64,000 nucleotides of DNA from Pseudomonas grandcourensis (GCF_039909015.1 NZ_CP150919.1:2704501-2768500), one strand, 5' to 3'; shown: positions 33,545-42,479, counted from the stretch's first letter. The notes: generated from the sequence alone by a model not told the origin. Numbers and translations: made by a program.

Positions 33545-33838
33545 TCACTGCTTCTTCGGCCCCTCAAACCCCCGCTGTTCGATCACGCCAAACACATCCC
33601 GTACATCCTGAAGCAGAATCCGCGAAATGTTGGTGACGGTGTTGATGTCGTTTTCGGCGTAGTCGGGGAGGCTGGTGCAGGCCATGAGGTTGAGGTATTG
33701 CAGGACGGCATTGAGGCGTTCGGCGGCGCAGTTGTGGAGTTCGCGCAGCGGGGCGTCGCTGTCGATGAGGAGGACGGGGTAGCTGGTGGCGATTTGTTTC
33801 ATGGGGGTGAAGCGGCGAGGCGGATTTTGCATTGTCAT
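33545..33838 (-). CDS. DUF3077/DUF6124 family protein
   Basis: A 97-residue protein carrying the core of this Pseudomonas-specific family: PLRELHNCAAERLNAVLQYLNLMAC and AENDINTVTNISRILLQDVRDVF. It is soluble and helical. Family members occur in many copies per genome with no established role. The gene has a weak ribosome binding site and a long structured leader upstream (see 33839-34110). An internal Met at codon 3 or 13 could also start it. Confidence 0.85.
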   Translation of the reverse strand: MTMQNPPRRFTPMKQIATSYPVLLIDSDAPLRELHNCAAERLNAVLQYLNLMACTSLPDYAENDINTVTNISRILLQDVRDVFGVIEQRGFEGPKKQ

Positions 33839-34110
33839 AAGGTAGAACTCTTCAAAGGATCATGGAGTGCCACCTTTTGCTGCGAAACAAATGGGTGGCA
33901 GCTATGTGCGGGTTCGCAGACCGGAGAAGAGTCAAGCCGGCAGACCCGAAGGTCTCCCACACACAGCCGCCATAAAACGAAACGGCGGCAAATTTTGCCA
34001 CAGTTGTCATTTAGCTGTGTTCCATCTTCTACAGGGCTGCGAAACCCAACCGCCAACTCAAGTCAGCGACGGGCGCACATTAGGCATCGATTTCGACGGC
34101 TGCAACCGGC
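33839..34110 (-). promoter_or_regulatory. Structured leader of the DUF3077 gene
   Basis: About 270 bases upstream of the gene with strong hairpins on the minus strand: TGCCACC/GGTGGCA arms (33869-33900 region), AGACC-TTCG-GGTCT type loop near 33945, and CCGG/CCGG arms between. I recall similar leaders before other copies of this gene family in Pseudomonas, but cannot verify that here. No coding frame is convincing. Confidence 0.45.
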
Positions 34111-34131
34111 CTGTAGGACGCCCAAAGCCCC

Positions 34132-34265
34132 CTGTGGCGAGGGAGCTTGCTCCCGTTCGGCGGCTCTGCCGCCGTAAAACCGGGCACTGCGGTGTGTCTG
34201 AGGAAATGAGTTGCAAGGGATGAGGGCCGCTTCGCAGCCCAGCGGGAGCAAGCTCCCTCGCCACG
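34132..34265. repeat. REP-like inverted repeat, GGGAGCTTGCTCCC type
   Basis: Arms TGTGGCGAGGGAGCTTGCTC (34132) and GAGCAAGCTCCCTCGCCACG (about 34246) flank a 90-base centre with a GGCGGCTCTGCCGCC palindrome. It is the same class as the potI-potF element. Confidence 0.88.
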
Positions 34266-34309
34266 GGGGGTAAATTCCTACATGTTTTTCGGATGCCAAG
34301 GTGGTGCCG

Positions 34310-35218
34310 TCACTGCGCCATAAACCCGCGAATCGCCGCAATCGTCTGCGTCGGTGCTTCCTCCATCAGCCAATGCCCGGCTCCCGGAATCACCACTTCC
34401 GTCACCTTGTCCGCGGCATTGCGCATCACGATGGCTTCATTGGCCCCGAAGGATTTTTCGCCGCCAACCGCCAGCACCGGCATGCTCAGTTTCCTGGCCA
34501 TCGACGCCTCGTTGTCCACGGCGTCCTGGCGAATGCTGCGGAACTGGGAGAAGGCGGCGTGCATGGCGCCGGGGCGGGCGTAGAGTTTGGCGTAGTGCTG
34601 GCGGGTGCCTTCGTCGACCTTGGCGGGGGTGCCGGCGAACTCGTTCCAGAAGCGGTCCAGGTAAATGCGTTCACGCCCGGCGACCAGGCGTTCCATGTCC
34701 GGCCCGCCGAAGTCGAAGTGCCACAGCATCGGCGAGCGCACGATGTCGTTCCACGGTGGAATGCCCGGCACCGGTGCATCCATGACCACCAAACGGTCGG
34801 TGCGCTCCGGGTAATGCGAGGCATAGGCGAAGGCGACCATGGTGCCGATGTCGTGGCCGATGACCACCGAGTGCTCGATCTTCAACGCGTTCAACACGCC
34901 ACGAATGTCGGCGGCTTGAGTCTTCTTGTCGTAGCCGCTTTGCGGGATTGATGACAATCCCATGCCGCGCAGGTCCGGCACCACTACGGTGTGGTCCCGC
35001 GCCAGTTCGGCCGCCAGCGGTGCCCACATGTCGCCGGTGTCACCAAAGCCATGCAACAGCACCACCGCCGGCCCCTTGCCGCCGACGCGCACGTGCATCG
35101 TGACGCCGTCGACGGGGATGTCCTGGGTGTGGAACGACGCCGGGAACGGCGTGACATCGGCGTGGGCGGCGGCGCTCAGGGCAAGCAAGGTGAGGGCGGT
35201 CAGCAGGGGGCGGATCAT
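34310..35218 (-). CDS. Exported Cif-like epoxide hydrolase
   Basis: A 302-residue alpha/beta hydrolase with a signal peptide (MIRPLLTALTLLALSAAAHA). LLHGFGDTGDMW is the oxyanion-hole motif, GHDIGT (Asp123) gives an Asp nucleophile as in epoxide hydrolases, and GAGHWLMEE the His. The cap segment LWHFDFGGPDMERLVAGRERIYLDRFW closely resembles the P. aeruginosa secreted epoxide hydrolase Cif (WHF and the RE-aromatic run). So it probably opens an epoxide outside the cytoplasm. Whether it acts on host or plant lipids is unknown. Confidence 0.8.
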   Translation of the reverse strand: MIRPLLTALTLLALSAAAHADVTPFPASFHTQDIPVDGVTMHVRVGGKGPAVVLLHGFGDTGDMWAPLAAELARDHTVVVPDLRGMGLSSIPQSGYDKKTQAADIRGVLNALKIEHSVVIGHDIGTMVAFAYASHYPERTDRLVVMDAPVPGIPPWNDIVRSPMLWHFDFGGPDMERLVAGRERIYLDRFWNEFAGTPAKVDEGTRQHYAKLYARPGAMHAAFSQFRSIRQDAVDNEASMARKLSMPVLAVGGEKSFGANEAIVMRNAADKVTEVVIPGAGHWLMEEAPTQTIAAIRGFMAQ

Positions 35219-35434
35219 GGCGATGTCTCCAGGGAAGGGCTGGCGTGCGCTTCACCTGGCGATGAGGAGGCGCGGTGAGATGCAAATAATCGACAAGCCC
35301 CAGCCATCGGCAAACGCCTGCAGGGCTTCGATCGGATGAGCGTAGACGGTTTGGCGCCTGGTGACTCGATGGAACCAACTTCGTCTATAACGTCTAAATT
35401 TCAGGGACTATTCCCCACCACGAAGGAATGAATC

Positions 35435-35881
35435 ATGTTCAGGACTCGATCATTGATTGCAGCTGTTACCTGTTTGACGCTGGTCTGCGGCTCGGTGACG
35501 GCACTGGCTGATCCCGGTAACGGCCAGGGCAACGGAAAGGCCAACCATGGCAACCAGGGCAGTCATGGCAACAAGAACAAGAATTCCGGTGGCGGGGACT
35601 GGAGCAATGGCCCGAGCATCAACCGGGGCAGCGTGCTCGAGATCATTGGCGTGAATACCGGCTACTGGAGCCCCGGGCCTGATTTGCCACCGGGTATTCA
35701 AAAGAACCTTGCCCGAGGCAAGCCGCTTCCACCTGGCATCGCCAAAAAACTGGATGGTCGACTGGTCGGCAGGCTGCCCCACTATGATGGCTACGAATGG
35801 CAGCAAGTCGGCACGGACCTGATCCTGGTTGCGCTGGCCACCGGGCTTGTCTATGAAATTCTCGACGGTGCGTTTGATTGA
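35435..35881 (+). CDS. CigR/RcnB-like exported protein
   Basis: A 148-residue protein with a signal peptide (cleavage near ALA-DP, residue 26), a Gly/Asn/Lys-rich linker (residues 28-60) and a C-terminal domain with LPPGIAKKLDGRLVGRLP and YEWQQVGTDLILVALATGLVYEIL. This matches RcnB/CigR-type proteins. CigR in Salmonella is described as an anti-virulence factor; that role should not be carried over without evidence. The C-terminal hydrophobic helix may associate with the membrane. Confidence 0.8.
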   Translation: MFRTRSLIAAVTCLTLVCGSVTALADPGNGQGNGKANHGNQGSHGNKNKNSGGGDWSNGPSINRGSVLEIIGVNTGYWSPGPDLPPGIQKNLARGKPLPPGIAKKLDGRLVGRLPHYDGYEWQQVGTDLILVALATGLVYEILDGAFD

Positions 35882-36001
35882 CCTGTGGAAGGTAGTCTTC
35901 GTGTTGATTCAAGGTGCTCCAGCCGTCTGTCGTGGTACTTGAACTGTTGGAGGGATGTCGCGTCATAACCCACGCGATATCAACCTCCTACGGAAGCAAT
36001 C

Positions 36002-36514
36002 ATGCTTTTTAAAAACAAGAGTCTCGTTGCTGTAATGTCATGCGCCATGATGCTTGCAGCCGCCCCTTTGCTGCCTAGTGGCCTGTCGATCATGGGTTCC
36101 GCCTACGCGAAGGACGGCGGTGGTGGCGGTGGTGGCGGAAACGGCGGCGGTGGCGGCGGTGGAAATGGCGGCGGAAACGGCGGTGGTAATGGTGGCGGAA
36201 ATGGCGCAGGCCACGGCGGCGGCATGGGTGGCGGGCACGCCGGTACAGGCCACTCCGGCAGTAACGACCGCGGCAACGGGCTGGACAGCGACCATACCGG
36301 CAAGTCCGTGCGCGACCATGGCCTGAGCGGGAACCACTACGGTAGTGAGCGCAACGATGACAATGGTCATGGCACCACGACCTCAGGCATCGCCCATTCC
36401 AAGGATACTCGCGGCATCTCCAAGGCCAGGGCCATTTCGGCCTCGACGCCGGGTGAGCACAACACCAAAGGCTTGAGTAAAGCCGGGCTGTCGACCTCGA
36501 AAAAAACCCATTGA
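36002..36514 (+). CDS. Gly-rich exported protein
   Basis: A 170-residue protein: signal peptide to about residue 35 (SAYA-KD), then a low-complexity tract of Gly and Asn (residues about 38-80: runs of GGGGG and GGGNGG), then a polar Ser/Gly/His-rich tail. It has no recognisable domain. It lies 120 bases downstream of the CigR-like gene, both exported and Gly/Asn-rich, and may be a surface or matrix protein. GC-rich repeats make it prone to length change. Confidence 0.65.
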   Translation: MLFKNKSLVAVMSCAMMLAAAPLLPSGLSIMGSAYAKDGGGGGGGGNGGGGGGGNGGGNGGGNGGGNGAGHGGGMGGGHAGTGHSGSNDRGNGLDSDHTGKSVRDHGLSGNHYGSERNDDNGHGTTTSGIAHSKDTRGISKARAISASTPGEHNTKGLSKAGLSTSKKTH

Positions 36515-36547
36515 GTTCGCGGCCACAGATCAGTTTCTGAAAAAGCA

Positions 36548-36573
36548 AAAAGCCCGCTGCAAGGCGGGTTTTT
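36548..36573 (+). terminator. Intrinsic terminator after Gly-rich gene
   Basis: AAAGCCCGCTGCAAGGCGGGTTTTT: short GC-rich stem with T run, 33 bases past the stop codon. Confidence 0.8.
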
Positions 36574-36763
36574 AATGCCTGGAAATTGATCAACGACCAC
36601 AGCGCATCTCGTTTCCCACCAGCACAACGGGCATTACACGGACAGAAAACGAGCCAGCCGGACACATCGCGCAGTGATTTGCGTTTGCAGGCGATTTGTC
36701 ATGTTCAGCGCCATTTCAATGTAGATATTAGTCAGCCCAACGCGATTTCAATGAGGCTGCACT

Positions 36764-38683
36764 GTGTTCCAACGACTTGTGTGTTCGCTGTCTGTTTTGA
36801 GCCTGTCCATCGCTGCCGCCCAGGCTGCCGAGACGGTCCCCCTCAACACTCCACGCCTGAAGAGCATCGATAACTTCCGCGATGTCGCCGGTCTCACCAC
36901 CGCGTACACCACGGCCAATGACGGCACGATGCGTGGCGGGGTGTTTTACCGCTCCAACGCGCTGACGCCGTCGACGGCGGATCTGGCAACCCTCAACGGC
37001 CTGGGCATCAAGGCGGTCTACGACCTGCGCACGCCCAGCGAGATCTCCGCCACGCCCGACAAGATGCTCACGGGCGCGACCTACACCAACATCGACATCA
37101 TCGGCGGCTCCACGTCGGGGGCGAACGTCACCAACGTCGCGTTCCACAGCGCCGCCGAAGCCACTGCCATGATGCAGGCCACCAACCGGGATTTCGTCCG
37201 GAACGCTGGGATGCGCAGCGAGTTCAACCAGCTGTTCAATGAGCTGGCCACGGTCGACGGCGCCGCGCTGTTCCATTGCACCGCCGGCAAGGACCGCACG
37301 GGCTGGACCGCCGCTGTGCTGCAAAGCATCGCCGGGGTCGACGATGCCACCATCATGAGCAACTATCTGGCGACCAACGACTACACCGCCGCGCGCATCA
37401 AGGCGACCCTGGCGGCCTTGCCACCGAGCCTGGCGACCATCTATGGGCCGCTGATCGGTGTGGAGGCCAGTTACCTGCAAGCCGGCCTGGATCAGGTGAC
37501 CGCGCAATACGGCACGATGGACAACTACCTCAAGGAAGGCCTCGGTCTGTCCCAGGAAACCATCTACGTGCTGCGCGGCAAGATGGTGTTCTACAACAGC
37601 CTGCCGGGCGCAGCGGACCTGGCGGGCAATGCCGCGGCCGGTGCGCAGCTGTTGCAACAACTGCAGAACAGCAACCTGTCGGGCACCTACAGTGCCTACA
37701 ACTACTACCTGCAATCGGCCATCGATGCCCGCAGTCTTGGCGGAGTCGAGTCCACCGTCGGCGGTCAGGTGCACGCCGACGCCGCGAGCTACTTGCTGCG
37801 CCAGGGCGCGATGATCGAACAGGCCGCCGCGCCGTTCACCAGCGGCATCGACCTCAAGGCCGGGCAATATCGCCTGTGGAGCGCCGCGCTGGCGGGGTAT
37901 CTGGGCACCGATGGTTCGTCCCAGGCCTCCAGCAGCAACGAGCATAGCCAGGGCATGATGATTGGCCTGACCCAGCGTTTTTCCGAGCAGCTCAGCGCCC
38001 ATGCCGGCTTCGGCTACAGCAGCGGCAATGTCGGTGGCGCAGGTGGCGAGGCCGATACCGACCTGACCTTCTTCAGCGTCGGCGCACGCTTTGCCCCGAA
38101 TGGCCTGGAGCGCGGCCTGTTTGTGGATGCCGATGCCAGCGCCGGCTACCTCGATTACGAGAGCAAACGCGAACTGGGCGGCGGTCTGGGCACGGCCAAG
38201 GGCGACAGCCATGGCAACCTCACCGGCGCGACCCTGGCCCTGGGTTACCGTGTTCCGGTGAACGGCGTGACCCTCGAGCCGAGCCTCGGCGTGCGGATCA
38301 GCCACGTCAACCTGTCGGGCTTCCAGGAAAAAGGCAGCGAACTGGCCCTGGACGTCGACGGCATCCACGAGACCCGCAAGAGCGCGGTGGCCAACCTCAA
38401 CGCATCCTTTGCACCTGTCAGCCTCGGTGCCTGGCAAGTGGTGCCGGGTGTGCAAGTGGGCTACGAGCATGTGTTGGGCGACCATGAAGTCGACAGCGAA
38501 GGGCAGCTGCTGGGCCTGGACATCGAACAGCAAGCCGCCTTCGACAACCGTGACCAGTTCACCGGTGGCGTCAACGTCATGGCCAACCTTGGCCCGTGGA
38601 GCGTGGGTGCGGAAGTCGGCGCCAGCGGTGGCGGCGACAGTCACGGCTTCAATGGCGGGCTGAAGGCCAGCTATCTGTTCTGA
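36764..38683 (+). CDS. Tyrosine phosphatase fused to an autotransporter beta-barrel
   Basis: A 639-residue exported protein starting at GTG 36764 (GAGG 7 bases upstream). Residues 1-22 are a signal peptide. Residues about 30-300 form a protein-tyrosine/dual-specificity phosphatase of the Y_phosphatase3 kind: NFRDVAGL near residue 38, VYDLRTPSE near 86 and the P-loop HCTAGKDRT with Cys172 and Arg178 (Cx5R). Residues about 300-375 are a linker. From about 375 to the terminal Phe is a beta-barrel of the autotransporter type (alternating strands, ending SYLF). So the phosphatase is probably displayed at the outer surface or released. Substrate unknown. Confidence 0.88.
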   Translation: MFQRLVCSLSVLSLSIAAAQAAETVPLNTPRLKSIDNFRDVAGLTTAYTTANDGTMRGGVFYRSNALTPSTADLATLNGLGIKAVYDLRTPSEISATPDKMLTGATYTNIDIIGGSTSGANVTNVAFHSAAEATAMMQATNRDFVRNAGMRSEFNQLFNELATVDGAALFHCTAGKDRTGWTAAVLQSIAGVDDATIMSNYLATNDYTAARIKATLAALPPSLATIYGPLIGVEASYLQAGLDQVTAQYGTMDNYLKEGLGLSQETIYVLRGKMVFYNSLPGAADLAGNAAAGAQLLQQLQNSNLSGTYSAYNYYLQSAIDARSLGGVESTVGGQVHADAASYLLRQGAMIEQAAAPFTSGIDLKAGQYRLWSAALAGYLGTDGSSQASSSNEHSQGMMIGLTQRFSEQLSAHAGFGYSSGNVGGAGGEADTDLTFFSVGARFAPNGLERGLFVDADASAGYLDYESKRELGGGLGTAKGDSHGNLTGATLALGYRVPVNGVTLEPSLGVRISHVNLSGFQEKGSELALDVDGIHETRKSAVANLNASFAPVSLGAWQVVPGVQVGYEHVLGDHEVDSEGQLLGLDIEQQAAFDNRDQFTGGVNVMANLGPWSVGAEVGASGGGDSHGFNGGLKASYLF

Positions 38684-38700
38684 CAATTAGTTAAGGCAAT

Positions 38701-38727
38701 CTGTGGGAGCGAGCCCTGCTCCCACAG
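38701..38727. repeat. Single short REP-like palindrome
   Basis: CTGTGGGAGCGAGCCCTGCTCCCACAG forms an 8-10 bp stem just after the autotransporter stop and before the convergent AraC gene. Confidence 0.8.
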
Positions 38728-38731
38728 TGTC

Positions 38732-39739
38732 TCAATTGATCGCCATCGGCCGCGTTCGCAGGCCCTTTCTCACGTCTGCGGGGCTGATGCCGTAGGCACT
38801 CTGGAAATACTGGCAAAACCGCCCGACATTGCTGAAACCATGTTGCAAGGCCACGTCTGTCACCGACGGCGATACCCCCTGGGACAGCGCGGCAAAGGCG
38901 CGCTCCAGGCGGACCTGGCGCTGATAGGCAACGATCGAAGTGCCCATGAAACGCTGAAAACCTTCCTGCAATGCGCGCAGGCTGACGTTGGTCAATTGCG
39001 CCAGTTCCGTGCCGCTGGCAAGGTGGTCGGGGTGCTCCTGAATGTACTCGACGGCCAGTTTCACATGCCGTGGCGCAATCAGTGGGGAAGGGCGCCGGAG
39101 GGCTTCGGTGAAGTTGTGCGGCCAGGCCTCGAGCACTGCATCGACCAGCATTTCGCGAAGGCGCGAAGGCATCAGCGAACCGGTGTTGATCAGCAGGTCG
39201 AACTCGGTGCCCGTGGCCAGTTCAATCAACGCCCGGATGCCCTGCAAGGCCGACACATTCAGGTCCACTACCGGTTCGAAATGGACCTTTTGCAGGATGG
39301 GTTTGCCCAGCAGCGTCGACAGGCGCTCGGTGATCAGCCGGCGGCTGATCGAAATCCCGTGCTGTGCGTGGTTGTCGACAAAGCGCGCCGAGCGGACTTC
39401 GGCCTTGTCGATCGCCAGGCCTATCTGCGCGAAACCGACCGACTCGGTAACGTGGTTGAAGATGATCTTGCCGGCGGTGGGGATGACGAAGGTGATTTCA
39501 TCAAGGGGGGCGGGAAAAGCCACCGTGAAGTCACCGCGATAGTGCATGCGACGAAAACTGACACCTTCATGCCGGCCGTAGACCCCGCCAATGATGATGT
39601 TTTTCGGCGGCGGCGGAGAGTCGGAATAGAGGTTGCCGAACAGGTTCGAGAACAACGCGCCAAAGTCGTCGCAGCTCATGTCGTTGGACCTGATGATGAT
39701 TTGCTTGCGCGTCGTGCTTGCGTACACCTGAAGTGGCAC
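38732..39739 (-). CDS. AraC-family transcriptional regulator
   Basis: A 335-residue protein. The N-terminal 200 residues fit the AraC-binding-like sensing domain seen in regulators of aromatic catabolism (FRRMHYRGDFTVAF; HGISISRRLITERLSTLLG). The C-terminal 100 residues hold two helix-turn-helices (LASGTELAQLTNVSLRALQEGFQRFMG and SVTDVALQHGFSNVGRFCQYFQSAYG). The start is uncertain: GTG 39739 or ATG 39679. It is at the distal end of the monooxygenase cluster, on the same strand, and may regulate it or the neighbouring phosphatase. Confidence 0.88.
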   Translation of the reverse strand: MPLQVYASTTRKQIIIRSNDMSCDDFGALFSNLFGNLYSDSPPPPKNIIIGGVYGRHEGVSFRRMHYRGDFTVAFPAPLDEITFVIPTAGKIIFNHVTESVGFAQIGLAIDKAEVRSARFVDNHAQHGISISRRLITERLSTLLGKPILQKVHFEPVVDLNVSALQGIRALIELATGTEFDLLINTGSLMPSRLREMLVDAVLEAWPHNFTEALRRPSPLIAPRHVKLAVEYIQEHPDHLASGTELAQLTNVSLRALQEGFQRFMGTSIVAYQRQVRLERAFAALSQGVSPSVTDVALQHGFSNVGRFCQYFQSAYGISPADVRKGLRTRPMAIN

Positions 39740-39958
39740 CTTGAGCGGATGGGCAAAACCCTGGTACAGGGAACTGGGCGATCGGGGATCGAGCAGATGC
39801 GGTTCGGGAAAGCGCTTGGACGTTATCAGTGAGTAATGACAGGTTTGTTACCGGTTGTTGCCACCGGCCCGGTTCCGTTCACCCGACGCCACCGCTCGCA
39901 CCGGACAACCGGTGGCACGAGCGGTACCGGGGCGTGGACCGACCTGAATCGGCCGGAG

Positions 39959-40411
39959 CTATTTCACCGGCTCTGTTGCCTTGATATCCCCGCAAAAGAT
40001 ATCGACGTTGCCATCGGTCGCAGCCGTTCGCACGACCACCGAATACTTGCCGTCAACCAGGGTTTGCAAGGGCACAGGCGCGGTCCTGGTAAAAGACCAG
40101 CCGCGCACGGGTTGGCGTTCGGTGTTGACGGTGTCGTTCATCGCGTAGGCGACTGACCCGGGTTGCTCGCAGCTGCCGTTATTGATGAACGAGTAAAGAC
40201 GCAGGGGCAGGGTCACCCCCATTGGAGCACCGCTGATGAAGAAGCTGAGACCGGTTTTCTTGTCCCAGTCGGTCAAGGTGACGGTGCCGATCTGACCGGC
40301 GTTTTGCCGGGTGGCGACCAGGTTGACGTTCACGCCGTGGTTCGAGGAAGTGGTGCAGCCGAAAAGGCTTGCCGCAACCATGAGTGCTGCCAGTGAGGTT
40401 CTGAGCTTCAT
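39959..40411 (-). CDS. Lipoprotein, unknown function
   Basis: A 150-residue lipoprotein: signal MKLRTSLAALMVAASLFGC (Cys19). The mature part is beta-rich with TLTDWDKKTGLSFFISG and ADGYS-like SVVVRTAATDGNVDIFCGDI, and two Cys residues near CEQPG and FCGDI that could bond. CAGGAG lies 8 bases before the ATG at 40411. It may be the last gene of the DUF1329 operon, 210 bases away with a hairpin between. Family not recognised. Confidence 0.7.
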   Translation of the reverse strand: MKLRTSLAALMVAASLFGCTTSSNHGVNVNLVATRQNAGQIGTVTLTDWDKKTGLSFFISGAPMGVTLPLRLYSFINNGSCEQPGSVAYAMNDTVNTERQPVRGWSFTRTAPVPLQTLVDGKYSVVVRTAATDGNVDIFCGDIKATEPVK

Positions 40412-40551
40412 TGCCAAACTCCTGAGTTGAAGAACTGCAATGGGGGGAATTAGCGGGTATAGCTCATTTATCGCTTTCATGACGTCGTCCATACGAGGCT
40501 TCCCCTTTGAGCAGGGACGTGATGGACGCTTGTCACCGGATAAAACGGTTG

Positions 40552-40586
40552 GCCCCCGCAAGGCGACAGTGCAGCGCTGCGGGGGC
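40552..40586 (-). terminator. GC-rich hairpin behind the DUF1329 gene
   Basis: GCCCCCGCA and TGCGGGGGC pair perfectly over 9 bp around a 17-base loop; only a weak T stretch follows on the minus strand. It may end or attenuate transcription before the lipoprotein gene. Confidence 0.45.
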
Positions 40587-40621
40587 AAGAGGTCATGTGC
40601 TGCGAGGTTTTCAGGCCTGAA

Positions 40622-42001
40622 TCAACGAATCCCTTCCTGACGCAGCGCCGCCGGGGTGTAGTTGGCGGCGGAGGCCGTTGCGCCAAACTCGATGCTGCGT
40701 TTTTCTTCGTTTTTCAACCCCAGCACCGAGTAACGACCCGATTGCAGGTCGTAGAGGGCTTCGGCGGTATAGCCGGGGACTTGCTTGTGATAGTACTGCT
40801 GGGCATGCCCTTCGCCGACGCGCCACAGTTGGCCGCGCCCGTCGTAATGGTCCACTTCTGCCAGTTGCCAGGTGTCTTCATCGAAGTACAGGTGGCGCGT
40901 CGCATAGATGTGGCGTTCGCCCGGCTTGAGTTTGGCGACCACCTCCCAGACCCGGTGCAGTTCATAGCGGGTCAGGTCCGGGTTGATGTGCCCGGCCTTG
41001 AGGATGTCGGCGTACTTGAGGCTTGGCGAGTCGAGCTTGTAGCTGTTGTAGGGGATGTACAGCTCTTTCTTGCCGACCAGTTCCCAGGTGTAGCGATCCG
41101 GCGCGCCGTTGAACATGTCGTAGTTGTCGGTGGTGGCCAGGCCATCGGCGGCGGTCGCCGGGCCGTCATAGGCCACTTGCGGCGCCCGGCGTACGCGGCG
41201 CTGGCCGGCGTTGTACAGCCAGGCCTCGCGGGGCTCCTTCACCTGGTCGATGGTTTCGTGGACCAGCAGTACGTTGCCGGCCAGGCGCGCAGGCCCGGTC
41301 ACCCGCTGGATGAAATAGAACAGGATGTTGTCGGCCTTGTCCTTGTCCTTGTCCAGGTCTGGCAGCTCTCTCGGGTAGGCAATTTCGTCCTCCAGCTCAA
41401 CCATGCTGAACGAGCCGTCCGCCTGGGGCTGGACGCGGGTGGCCAAGCGATTGAGGTTGCCGCCGCGATAGCGGGTCAGGTGGTTCCAGAGCACTTCAAC
41501 GCCGCTCTTGGGAATCGGAAACGCGTAGTAGCGGGTATCGGCAAACCCGCTCAGGCCATTGCCGCCATCCACCGCCTGGGTGTTCAACGCACTGGCCTTG
41601 ATCAGCGTCTGGATGTCCCCCGGGACTGCCGCTGTACGATGGGTGGGGTAGACCGGAATCCTGTAGGTGTTCGGGTAGCGTTTGAACATGGCCAGTTGGC
41701 CTTCGGACAGCTTGCCCTTGTACTGCTCGGCGGTGGCCGCCGTGATGACGAACAGGGGTTTTTCGCTGGCAAAGGGGTCACTCAGGAAACCTCTGCTGTC
41801 GACGGCGCCGGCATTGGCGGGCAAGCCGCCGGTCCAGGCTGGAATGCTGCCGTCGGTATTACCGGATTTTACTGCGCCCATGGGCGTCAGGGTCGCGCCC
41901 AGCTGCGCAGCCTCGTCAGGAGAGACCTTGGCCATGACGGCGGTAGTCATCAGCGACAGTGCCAGGGCACCGGTTTGCAACATCGTTTTTGTTGTTTTCA
42001 T
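40622..42001 (-). CDS. DUF1329 family exported protein
   Basis: A 459-residue protein with a signal peptide (MKTTKTMLQTGALALSLMTTAVMA) and the DUF1329 domain: WTGGLPANAG, FPIPKSGVEVLWNHLTRYRGG, and DRYTWELVGKKELYIPYNSYKLDSP. The fold is predicted to be LolA-like, for handling lipophilic molecules in the periplasm. Members usually pair with DUF1302 proteins in degradation gene clusters; no DUF1302 gene is seen here. It is the fifth gene of the monooxygenase operon. Confidence 0.88.
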   Translation of the reverse strand: MKTTKTMLQTGALALSLMTTAVMAKVSPDEAAQLGATLTPMGAVKSGNTDGSIPAWTGGLPANAGAVDSRGFLSDPFASEKPLFVITAATAEQYKGKLSEGQLAMFKRYPNTYRIPVYPTHRTAAVPGDIQTLIKASALNTQAVDGGNGLSGFADTRYYAFPIPKSGVEVLWNHLTRYRGGNLNRLATRVQPQADGSFSMVELEDEIAYPRELPDLDKDKDKADNILFYFIQRVTGPARLAGNVLLVHETIDQVKEPREAWLYNAGQRRVRRAPQVAYDGPATAADGLATTDNYDMFNGAPDRYTWELVGKKELYIPYNSYKLDSPSLKYADILKAGHINPDLTRYELHRVWEVVAKLKPGERHIYATRHLYFDEDTWQLAEVDHYDGRGQLWRVGEGHAQQYYHKQVPGYTAEALYDLQSGRYSVLGLKNEEKRSIEFGATASAANYTPAALRQEGIR

Positions 42002-42035
42002 GTGCAGGTTCACTCGCAGGATTCGAGGGGCGGGT

Positions 42036-42449
42036 TTACTCGGTGACGGCCTGCTCATGACAGGACAGGGTGCGATCAATGGCCACCCACGGTTGTGCCG
42101 ATGCGCAAAACATGTGCAGGGCAGGCGTGGGTGCCGAGGTATCGCTGAGGGTGCCGGCCTTGACCGCGAACAACCCGGGCATCGTGGTGATCGCGCTATA
42201 CAGCGCTGAACCGCAGGTGCTGCAGAAAAACCGCCGTACTGGCAGACCGCTGCCGCCATTGCTGGCGTAGCTGCTCAGGCTCCTGCCCTCGACCTCGAAC
42301 CCTTCTGTGGGTACCAGCACGTTGACGGAAAAGGCACTGCCCGATTGCTTCTGGCAATCGCTGCAGTGGCACACAGCGGTCATCAGCGGCGCTGCAAGGG
42401 TGGAATACTGAACGTTGCCGCACAGGCAACTGCCATTGAGGGTGCTCAT
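42036..42449 (-). CDS. GFA-family zinc protein
   Basis: A 137-residue member of the glutathione-dependent formaldehyde-activating (GFA/CENP-V) family. Zinc-binding Cys residues lie in SCLCGNV, CHCSDCQ and FFCSTCG. Only a few members are known to bind S-hydroxymethyl glutathione. In this operon it may deal with an aldehyde product, but that is inference. It sits 34 bases before the DUF1329 gene and 30 after the MFS gene. Confidence 0.9.
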   Translation of the reverse strand: MSTLNGSCLCGNVQYSTLAAPLMTAVCHCSDCQKQSGSAFSVNVLVPTEGFEVEGRSLSSYASNGGSGLPVRRFFCSTCGSALYSAITTMPGLFAVKAGTLSDTSAPTPALHMFCASAQPWVAIDRTLSCHEQAVTE

Positions 42450-42479
42450 GGATGTTTTCTCGTTGGGGGGATGAAGGGG

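Noticed and set aside
36103..36303. Pro-rich ORF opposite the Gly-rich gene
   Set aside because: It is only the complement of the glycine repeat; it lacks a signal peptide and ribosome binding site.
36728..38686. 652-codon frame opposite the phosphatase-autotransporter gene
   Set aside because: No start signal or domain; the plus-strand gene has signal peptide, P-loop and barrel.
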